In this document: piece after piece, positions 1-5,234 of the stretch
Numbering within the stretch: the stretch's first letter is position 1
Layout: each line of letters opens with the position of its first letter
From: UBA8337 sp965662725
GTDB taxonomy: Bacteria; Pseudomonadota; Alphaproteobacteria; RS24
Length of the DNA: 30,606 bases
Reading direction: 5' to 3'
Assembly (NCBI GenBank): GCA_965662725.1
Contig: CBFIIT010000018.1
Span: forward strand, 1-30,606
Program-made: the position numbers and the translations under genes
The notes under the pieces: generated by a model
What the model was told of the DNA's origin: nothing
Seen by the model: only the letters and a program-made list of their open reading frames with translations
Database searches by the model: none

Positions 1-253
1 GCCTGCGCAAGGCGGGCTAAACTTCGCTGCGCTCAGCAAGCCCTTTTAGCGTGGCAAAGCTCAGAACCCCCTGCCGGATTATTTATCCCCGACCAAGGCG
101 TCCCTCCGTATCGCGGTAGGTAGCCCGAAGGCCTGCGCAAGGCGGGCTAAACGTCGCTGCGCTCAGCAAGCCCTTTTAGCGTGGCAAAGCTCAGAGCCAC
201 CTGCCGGATTATTTATCCCCGACCAAGGTGTTCCGCCCTATCGGGGTAGGTAA
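1..253. repeat. Two tandem copies of a 130-bp structured repeat
   Basis: Bases 1-123 and 131-253 are the same sequence with eight substitutions (about 93% identical). The repeat period is 130 bp and the copies are joined by an 8-base linker at 123-130. Each copy holds several inverted repeats: GCTG-cgct-CAGC nested within GGGCT...AGCCC at about 14-44, and a hairpin near the 3' end at 103-120 (233-250 in copy 2). No convincing open reading frame lies in it, so this is the only gene-free stretch over 300 bases in the window (1-315). Copy 1 starts exactly at the window edge, in mid-hairpin, so more copies may lie upstream. The family is not recognised. It may be a dispersed palindromic intergenic element or a structured RNA. 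Confidence 0.85.
121..149. other. Strong hairpin at the repeat-unit junction
   Basis: TAGCCC (121-126) pairs with GGGCTA (144-149), and GCCT (131-134) pairs with AGGC (140-143). The hairpin has a four-base bulge (GAAG) and a five-base GCGCA loop. The right half is also present at 1-19, which suggests that the missing left half lies just off the window. The pairing can be read directly from the sequence. Any function is unknown. Confidence 0.7.
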
Positions 254-259
254 CTAAAC

Positions 260-289
260 TTGCTCTGTGGCTTTTCATCAGCCTATACT
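260..289 (+). promoter_or_regulatory. Candidate sigma-70 promoter for the small accessory locus
   Basis: TTGCTC at 260-265 and TATACT at 284-289 are separated by 18 bases and sit just after the second repeat copy. Transcription would start near 296, about 20 bases before the first start codon at 316. This is a motif match only; no other -10/-35 pair in the leader looks better. Confidence 0.4.
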
Positions 290-315
290 CTTGGAAACAA
301 GAAGAAGGGCAGGAA

Positions 316-474
316 ATGAAATTGTTCGTGGAAGCGATTTGGGAAGAAGACGGCGGATATTATCGCAGCAAAAGCAATGTGCCCGGCCTGCATATTGAAG
401 CTCAGAGCCTTACCCAATTTGAAGATACAATGCTGGATGTGTTGCCTGACCTTTTGGCGGCGCAAGCTGGATGA
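316..474 (+). CDS. Short DUF1902/HicB-like protein, probably C-terminally truncated
   Basis: This 52-residue frame starts at an ATG preceded by GAAGGG (304-309) at good spacing. The product begins MKLFVEAIWEEDGGYY, followed by SNVPGLHIEAQSLTQFE. That is the pattern of the DUF1902/HicB-like fold: a strand, acidic residues, then a (D/N)VPGL-type turn and a TEA-like strand. Family members usually have a further 10-20 residues after the helix that ends this one, so the 3' end appears lost. The stop lies inside the next gene's frame. HicB-like proteins usually act as antitoxins, but the function here is not shown. The domain assignment is from memory of the family. Confidence 0.55.
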   Translation: MKLFVEAIWEEDGGYYRSKSNVPGLHIEAQSLTQFEDTMLDVLPDLLAAQAG

Positions 475-733
475 AACCCTGCAAGCCAAAGTTATCTTGG
501 CTCTTGAGAAATTGGCATATGGGCAATCACTTAATACGAAAAAACTACAAGATGGGCTCTCAGAGATAAAAATTCATGCCGGTGGTGGGTTGAGAATTTA
601 TTATGCAGAAGATGGTGAAGACATTGTTTTACTGTTCGGCGGCGGCGCAAAAGACAGTCAGTCGAGAGATATTGAAAACGCCCAAAGCCGCCTGAAAGAC
701 TATTTGACAAGAAAGGAACAAGGCGATGGCTAA
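437..733 (+). CDS. RelE/ParE-type (HI1419-like) toxin lacking its normal N-terminus
   Basis: From about FWRRKLDE onward the frame matches the 'addiction module killer' branch of the RelE/ParE toxins. It has a helical hairpin (LQAKVILALEKLAYG), a strand with SEIKIHAGGGLRIYY carrying the conserved Arg, then DIVLLFGGGAKDSQSRDIE and a C-terminal helix. Family members act as mRNA-cleaving or gyrase-targeting toxins on an operon with an HTH antitoxin, as here. The usual first strand (an IELRQT-like segment, about 12 residues) is missing. In its place the frame runs out of phase through the DUF1902-like gene. The ATG at 437 would give 98 residues starting MCCLTFWRRK; an in-frame ATG at 377 is also possible. 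It is probably a fused or decayed gene and may be inactive. The 3' end overlaps the antitoxin by 8 bases. Confidence 0.6.
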   Translation: MCCLTFWRRKLDETLQAKVILALEKLAYGQSLNTKKLQDGLSEIKIHAGGGLRIYYAEDGEDIVLLFGGGAKDSQSRDIENAQSRLKDYLTRKEQGDG

Positions 734-1052
734 ACCAATGACACGCGATTACCGCGAAAGCATCCGAGAAGATTTGAAAATTGATTCGGCCTTTCGCAAA
801 GAATTGCTGCTCGAGACCTTAAACTGTTTTCTTGAAGGTGATATCGAGACCGCGCGCGCGCTGTTTCGCAATTATATCAAAAGCGAATATGGCTATAAAA
901 ATCTCGCCGCTGCGACGGGGGTTTCGGAAAAAAGCTTGAACCGTATGTTTGGCCCAAAAGGCAATCCGACCTCGGCGAATTTTCTCAAAGTCGTGCAAGC
1001 GCTGTGCAAAAGCGAAGGTATAAAGCTGCGGGTGGTGGCCGAAAAAGCCTAA
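726..1052 (+). CDS. HTH antitoxin of a type II toxin-antitoxin pair (HI1420/HigA-like)
   Basis: This 108-residue protein has an N-terminal helical part (TRDYRESIREDLKIDSAFRK) of the kind seen in alphaproteobacterial addiction-module antidotes. It is followed by a lambda-repressor-type helix-turn-helix, YKNLAAATGVSEKSLNRMFG, and the typical GNPTSANFLKVVQAL segment. Such proteins bind and neutralise the partner toxin and repress their own operon. AAGGA at 713-717 lies 8 bases before the ATG. The gene overlaps the toxin stop by 8 bases, so translation is probably coupled. It meets kdsA tail to tail with a 4-base overlap. The reading frame looks intact, unlike the toxin, as expected if an antitoxin outlives its toxin. 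Confidence 0.75.
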   Translation: MAKPMTRDYRESIREDLKIDSAFRKELLLETLNCFLEGDIETARALFRNYIKSEYGYKNLAAATGVSEKSLNRMFGPKGNPTSANFLKVVQALCKSEGIKLRVVAEKA

Positions 1053-1897
1053 CTCACCACTGCGTGAATATCTTTTAGCGTGCTCAAGAGTTGTTTCGCG
1101 TCTGACAGCGGCAGACAGCTTGGCGCGTCGCATAAAGCTTCGTCAGGTTTTGGGTGAAACTCGAGGAACACGCCATTGGCACCGGCCGCAATCGCCGACT
1201 TCGCCAGCACCGAAACACCTTCGCGGCGGCCACCGGTTGACGCGCCTGCTGTGCGCGGGTCAGCACCCGGCAATTGCACCGCATGAGTGGCGTCCATCGT
1301 CACCGGCACACCAAGTTTTTTCATTTCCGGAATACCCAGCATATCAACGACCAGATTATTATAGCCAAAGCTGGTGCCGCGATCGCACAGAATAATTTGC
1401 ACATCAGGCGCGGCTTCGCGCGATTTCGAGATAATATTGGCACAATCCCAAGGGGCGAGAAACTGCGCCTTCTTGGCATGCAGCCAACCGCCATGCTTGG
1501 CGACCGCTTGCGCCGTGGCAACCACAAGGTCGGTCTGCCGCACGAGGAAAGCCGGAAGCTGCACAACTTCGGCAATTTCCGCCACGGCTTCGGCCTGCGC
1601 GGGCTCGTGCAAATCAGTAACCACCGGTACCCCATGCGCCGCTTTTACCGCGGCCAGCATCGGCAATCCGGCCTCAAAGCCCGGCCCGCGATATGACTTT
1701 ATCGAAGAGCGATTGGCTTTATCCCAACTGGCTTTGAAAATATATGGCAGGTCAAGCTCGGCGCAGATGGCTTTTAACTCGGCGCAAACTTCCAACGCCA
1801 AACCTTCATCTTCCAGCACGTTCAACCCGGCCATGACGACCAGCTTTTCGCCATCGCCGATTTTAATGCCGTGATTTTTTAACTCGAGCGTATCCAT
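1049..1897 (-). CDS. kdsA: 3-deoxy-8-phosphooctulonate (KDO-8-P) synthase
   Basis: This cytoplasmic enzyme condenses phosphoenolpyruvate with D-arabinose 5-phosphate to give KDO-8-phosphate, the precursor of the KDO that links lipid A to core. At 282 residues it is of normal length. Family blocks are easily read: AGLNVLE at 23-29, IFKASWDKANRSSIKSYRGPG at about 53-73, VVTDLHEPAQ, LPAFLVRQTDL, ILCDRGTSFGYNNLVVDM and GASTGGRRE. Residue 26 is Asn, as in the metal-independent E. coli enzyme; metal-dependent members have Cys there. The gene lies 8 bases downstream of pyrG and is probably cotranscribed with it. In many alphaproteobacteria eno follows kdsA. Here the next gene is a convergent antitoxin. 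Confidence 0.97.
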   Translation of the reverse strand: MDTLELKNHGIKIGDGEKLVVMAGLNVLEDEGLALEVCAELKAICAELDLPYIFKASWDKANRSSIKSYRGPGFEAGLPMLAAVKAAHGVPVVTDLHEPAQAEAVAEIAEVVQLPAFLVRQTDLVVATAQAVAKHGGWLHAKKAQFLAPWDCANIISKSREAAPDVQIILCDRGTSFGYNNLVVDMLGIPEMKKLGVPVTMDATHAVQLPGADPRTAGASTGGRREGVSVLAKSAIAAGANGVFLEFHPKPDEALCDAPSCLPLSDAKQLLSTLKDIHAVVS

Positions 1898-1905
1898 TTT
1901 GACCT

Positions 1906-3534
1906 CTATACCAATCGGCTTTGCGTAAGCGCCGCCTCAATGAATGAGGCAAAAAGCGGATGCGGCGCAAATGGCCGCGACTTCAGTTCGGGGTGGAACT
2001 GCACACCAATATACCACGGATGCTCGGGTATCTCGACAATCTCCGGCAATACGCCATCGGGCGACACGCCTGAGAAAACCAGCCCTTGGCTTTCCAACAC
2101 CTCGCGGAAACCCATATCAACTTCATAGCGGTGGCGGTGACGCTCGGAAATAACCCGCGTGCCGTAAATCTCTTCTACGCGGCTGCCCTCTTTCAGATAA
2201 GCCTCAAACGCGCCGAGCCGCATTGTACCGCCCATATCGCCATCAATGCCGCGCTTTTGCAGCGTCTCGCCATCGGCCCATTCAGTCATCAGACCGACCA
2301 GTTTCGTGCCCGTGCGACCAAACTCGCTGGACACGGCATCGCGAATTCCGGCCATATTGCGGGCCGCTTCCAGCACAGCCATTTGCATGCCATAGCAAAT
2401 GCCGAAATACGGCACATTGCGGGTGCGGGCAAAATTAGCGGCGGCAATCTTGCCTTCTGCGCCGCGTTCGCCAAAGCCGCCCGGCACCAAAATGCCGTTT
2501 ACTTTTTCCAAATAAGAAGCCGCGTCTTCGCGCTCAAATATCTGGCTGTCCATCCATTCAATATTCACGCCGACATTATTTGAAATGCCGCCATGCTGCA
2601 GACTTTCAATCAATGATTTATAGGCATCCTTCAGCTCGGTATATTTACCGACAACGGCAATCGTCACCTCGCCTTCCGGCTCTCGAACAGATGTCATAAC
2701 ATCGTCCCACACGCTTAAATCAGGCGGCGGCGCATCATTAACGCCAAACGCATCAAGCACTTCAACATCCAGCCCTTCAGCGTGATAAGCATGCGGCACG
2801 GCGTAAATACTGTCGACGTCCTGCGCTTCAATGACCGCACTTTCGCGGACATTACAAAACAGCGCGATTTTCTTTTTCTCGCCTTCCGGTATCGGGCGGT
2901 CGCACCGGCATAGCAGAATATCCGGCTGAATACCGATAGAGCGCAATTCTTTCACCGAGTGCTGCGTCGGCTTGGTTTTCATTTCACCTGCTGCCGGAAT
3001 ATACGGCATCAACGTCAGGTGAACGAAAATCGAGCGTCCGCGAGGCAAATCATTGTTTAACTGGCGAATGGCCTCAAAAAACGGCAGGCCTTCAATATCG
3101 CCGACCGTGCCGCCGATTTCGCACAACACAAAATCAACATCATCAACATCTGATTGCACAAAGTTTTTAATCGCATCAGTAACATGAGGAATAACCTGCA
3201 CTGTGCCGCCGAGATAATCGCCACGCCGCTCTTTGGCTAAAATATCGCGATAAATCTGTCCGGTGGTGACATTGTCGCCGCGCGACGCAGGCACACCGGT
3301 AAAACGCTCATAATGGCCAAGGTCCAAATCAGTTTCCGCGCCATCATCGGTTACGTAAACTTCGCCATGCTGATAAGGCGACATTGTGCCCGGATCAACG
3401 TTCAAATAAGGGTCCAGTTTGCGCAGTCGCACCTTATACCCACGGGCTTGTAACAATGCGCCCAAAGCCGCAGATGCCAAGCCTTTTCCGAGTGATGAGA
3501 CCACGCCGCCGGTGATGAAAATATATCGCGCCAT
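1906..3534 (-). CDS. pyrG: CTP synthase (glutamine hydrolysing)
   Basis: Converts UTP to CTP using ATP and glutamine. The 542-residue product has the N-terminal synthetase domain (FITGGVVSSLGKGL at 6-19, CEIGGTVGDIEG at 138-149) and a C-terminal class I glutamine amidotransferase domain from about residue 290. The nucleophile is Cys380 in FGICYGMQMA, and His514 and Glu516 in QFHPELKSRP complete the triad. The start ATG directly precedes the invariant MARYIFITGG. It lies 77 bases downstream of secG and 8 bases upstream of kdsA, so secG-pyrG-kdsA is probably one transcript. Nothing unusual is seen. Confidence 0.98.
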   Translation of the reverse strand: MARYIFITGGVVSSLGKGLASAALGALLQARGYKVRLRKLDPYLNVDPGTMSPYQHGEVYVTDDGAETDLDLGHYERFTGVPASRGDNVTTGQIYRDILAKERRGDYLGGTVQVIPHVTDAIKNFVQSDVDDVDFVLCEIGGTVGDIEGLPFFEAIRQLNNDLPRGRSIFVHLTLMPYIPAAGEMKTKPTQHSVKELRSIGIQPDILLCRCDRPIPEGEKKKIALFCNVRESAVIEAQDVDSIYAVPHAYHAEGLDVEVLDAFGVNDAPPPDLSVWDDVMTSVREPEGEVTIAVVGKYTELKDAYKSLIESLQHGGISNNVGVNIEWMDSQIFEREDAASYLEKVNGILVPGGFGERGAEGKIAAANFARTRNVPYFGICYGMQMAVLEAARNMAGIRDAVSSEFGRTGTKLVGLMTEWADGETLQKRGIDGDMGGTMRLGAFEAYLKEGSRVEEIYGTRVISERHRHRYEVDMGFREVLESQGLVFSGVSPDGVLPEIVEIPEHPWYIGVQFHPELKSRPFAPHPLFASFIEAALTQSRLV

Positions 3535-3611
3535 GGGAGTTCAAATTACACACGCGCATTGATTCGCGCGAGTCGAAAAACACGAATCAGATGCTTGTTA
3601 ACAGAAATGTA

Positions 3612-3962
3612 TTATTCAGGTGTCGGCAAATCGCTGCTTGGCAAATCAGGCAAAACAGGTGCCGGTGCCAAAGGCGCAGTTGAAGAGCCGGGGCCGTCAT
3701 TCTCAATCACACCGTCAAGTACGGAAGAACGATTTTCAATCGTACCCAAAACAGTCAGACCGATAGAAGTTAGGAAAAACACGCCGGCAAGAATAGCCGT
3801 GGCGCGTGTCATGGCATTGCCAAGCCCGCGCGCACTCATCATGCCGTCGCCACCACCGCCGCCGCCAATACCCAGCGCACCGCCCTCAGAACGTTGCAAT
3901 AGCACCAGCACAATCATCGCGATCGCGACCATCAGGTGAATGACCAAAAGAATGGTGGTCAT
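3612..3962 (-). CDS. secG: Protein translocase subunit SecG
   Basis: Small inner-membrane subunit of the SecYEG channel that helps SecA-driven export. The 116-residue product has two membrane spans (about 3-23 and 52-73) joined by the diagnostic QRSEGGALG plus a Gly-rich run, then a Pro/Ala-rich cytoplasmic tail (PAPVLPDLPSSDLPTPE) typical of alphaproteobacterial SecG. I place the start at the ATG at 3962, giving MTTILLVIH, because GGAG lies at correct spacing before it. A longer frame back to 4016 would run past the candidate promoter. It is the first gene of the secG-pyrG-kdsA unit. Confidence 0.92.
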   Translation of the reverse strand: MTTILLVIHLMVAIAMIVLVLLQRSEGGALGIGGGGGGDGMMSARGLGNAMTRATAILAGVFFLTSIGLTVLGTIENRSSVLDGVIENDGPGSSTAPLAPAPVLPDLPSSDLPTPE

Positions 3963-3987
3963 ATGTGTCTCCATAAAACTTTCGCGG

Positions 3988-4016
3988 GGTATAGCGCGTT
4001 TAATCTTAGAAAGCAA
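3988..4016 (-). promoter_or_regulatory. Candidate sigma-70 promoter for secG-pyrG-kdsA
   Basis: On the minus strand, TTGCTT (4016-4011) and TATACC (3993-3988) are 17 bases apart. Transcription would start near 3981 and leave a leader of about 20 bases with the GGAG ribosome site. The spacing is ideal and the position is right. It is a motif match only. Confidence 0.5.
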
Positions 4017-4025
4017 ACACCCGCG

Positions 4026-4055
4026 TTACAAATTAACAACGTCCGACAACATAAT
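4026..4055 (+). promoter_or_regulatory. Possible promoter for the DUF2158 gene
   Basis: TTACAA (4026-4031) and CATAAT (4050-4055) are separated by 18 bases in the secG/DUF2158 divergent gap. A transcript would start near 4062 with a leader of about 50 bases. The stretch is AT-rich, so a chance match is quite possible. Confidence 0.3.
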
Positions 4056-4111
4056 ATCATGGTCAGTATTTTTCGCTGTTTATGTGACGCAGCGACTTGT
4101 TAGCCAGAATA

Positions 4112-4369
4112 ATGACAAGAAATTTACTGGATAAATTATGCGGTCAAAGAAAGCCGCCACCCAATCCGTTGGGGCTTCGCCGCGGTGATATTATTCGGCT
4201 GAATTCCGGCGGGCCGGAAATGACCGTTATCGCCATCGATTTTCAAGGGCATATAAGCTGCAATTGGTTTGACGGGCTTGCTTTGCGCCGCGCTCGCTTC
4301 GCCCCATCGACAGTTAATGCCAATCAAACGACTACTGATAAGCCTTCAAAATTCCGGCAAAATCTTTAG
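4112..4369 (+). CDS. DUF2158/YodC-like small protein
   Basis: This 85-residue frame has one recognisable module at residues 23-68: RRGDIIRLNSGGPEMTV, then HISCNWFDGLALRRARFAP. It matches the DUF2158 (YodC-like) pattern GD.V.LKSGGP.MTV...V.C.WFDG.....FP. The biochemical function of that family is unknown to me. The N-terminal 22 residues and the polar tail are not conserved features. The start is uncertain: ATG 4112 is preferred over TTG 4097, but neither has a good ribosome site. It diverges from secG and its 3' end overlaps tpiA tail to tail by 38 bases, with only the non-conserved tail in the overlap. Confidence 0.65.
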   Translation: MTRNLLDKLCGQRKPPPNPLGLRRGDIIRLNSGGPEMTVIAIDFQGHISCNWFDGLALRRARFAPSTVNANQTTTDKPSKFRQNL

Positions 4370-5099
4370 CAGTCAGACTGGCACCACCAACCAGCGCGCC
4401 ATTAACATTCGGCACGGCCATAAGTTCTTGCGCATTGGCCGGTTTTACCGAGCCACCATAAAGAATACGCATTTTCGCGCCTTCATCGCCGAAACGGCGA
4501 ACCAGCGCTTTACGCAGCGCCGTATGCACGTCTCCAACCTGTTGCGCTGTCGGTGTCAGCCCGGAGCCGATGGCCCAAACCGGTTCATAGGCAATAACCG
4601 TATCCTTGGCGGTGCATTTTTTCGGCAAAGACCCGCGCAATTGAGCCTGCACGACTTTCAATGTGTCACCGGATTTGCGCTGCTTCAGGCTTTCGCCAAC
4701 ACACATAATCGCTGTTAGACCGGCCCGATGCGCCGCCTCTACTTTGGCGCAAACCCGCTTATCGGTCTCACCATGGTCGGCACGGCGTTCCGAGTGACCG
4801 ACAATAACCGCTTTCGCGCCCGCATCTTTCAGCATTTCGGCAGATATATCGCCGGTATGCGCGCCGGATATATTGGCATGGCAATCTTGCCCGCCCAGCA
4901 CAATGCCTTTGGCTTTCACATCTGCCATGCGTGAAATAAGCGTCGCCGGCGGGCAAATCATTGCATCAGCCTTCGGCTTACCTTTGGCAATAGCGGTGGC
5001 CAGCTTTTTCACTTCGGCGAGCTGTTTTTTGCTACCGTTCATTTTCCAGTTGCCGGCAACCAGTGCCTTAATTTTCGGTGCAGCTTTGCGCGATGCCAT
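4332..5099 (-). CDS. tpiA: Triosephosphate isomerase
   Basis: Interconverts dihydroxyacetone phosphate and glyceraldehyde 3-phosphate in glycolysis and gluconeogenesis. The 255-residue TIM barrel keeps the substrate Lys19 in AGNWKMN, His102 in VGHSERR, Glu172 in AYEPVWAIG (flexible loop 6 follows) and the phosphate site ILYGGSV. The start at 5099 (MASRKAAP) is chosen because GGGAG sits 6-7 bases before it; the ATG two codons earlier abuts the Shine-Dalgarno sequence. The gene diverges from ppiD and converges on the DUF2158 gene. Confidence 0.96.
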   Translation of the reverse strand: MASRKAAPKIKALVAGNWKMNGSKKQLAEVKKLATAIAKGKPKADAMICPPATLISRMADVKAKGIVLGGQDCHANISGAHTGDISAEMLKDAGAKAVIVGHSERRADHGETDKRVCAKVEAAHRAGLTAIMCVGESLKQRKSGDTLKVVQAQLRGSLPKKCTAKDTVIAYEPVWAIGSGLTPTAQQVGDVHTALRKALVRRFGDEGAKMRILYGGSVKPANAQELMAVPNVNGALVGGASLTAKDFAGILKAYQ

Positions 5100-5128
5100 G
5101 CTCATCTCCCTCGATTTCATCTGGCGTT

Positions 5129-5157
5129 TGTTTAGCGCACCGGCTGGCTTGCGACAA
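5129..5157 (-). promoter_or_regulatory. Possible promoter for tpiA
   Basis: On the minus strand, TTGTCG (5157-5152) and TAAACA (5134-5129) are 17 bases apart. Its -35 overlaps the -35 of the divergent ppiD promoter. The match to consensus is modest. Confidence 0.3.
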
Positions 5158-5177
5158 GTCGCGTGGCACACTATGAT
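5149..5177 (+). promoter_or_regulatory. Candidate sigma-70 promoter for ppiD-trpEGDC, with a palindrome over its -35
   Basis: TTGCGA (5149-5154) and TATGAT (5172-5177) are separated by 17 bases. Transcription would start near 5184, about 50 bases before ppiD. A perfect inverted repeat, GCGAC-AA-GTCGC, covers 5151-5162 and therefore overlaps the -35. It could be an operator, but no regulator is identified. The leader is too short to hold an obvious trp attenuator, and I see no run of Trp codons in it. Confidence 0.5.
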
Positions 5178-5234
5178 GCGGCCAATTAATAGAGGCGCGG
5201 TTCGCCAGAATGCGCCAGAAAGTGAAAGTTAAAA

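Noticed and set aside
1..253. tRNA or integron attC site in the left-edge repeat
   Set aside because: There is no cloverleaf with T-loop and acceptor CCA, and no paired R/L boxes with the conserved GTTRRRY. The folds are simple hairpins in a direct repeat.
316..733. A single DUF1902-toxin fusion protein broken by a sequencing frameshift
   Set aside because: DUF1902-like proteins and RelE-type toxins are not normally fused, and the missing pieces (C-terminus of one, N-terminus of the other) fit a deletion better than a one-base error.
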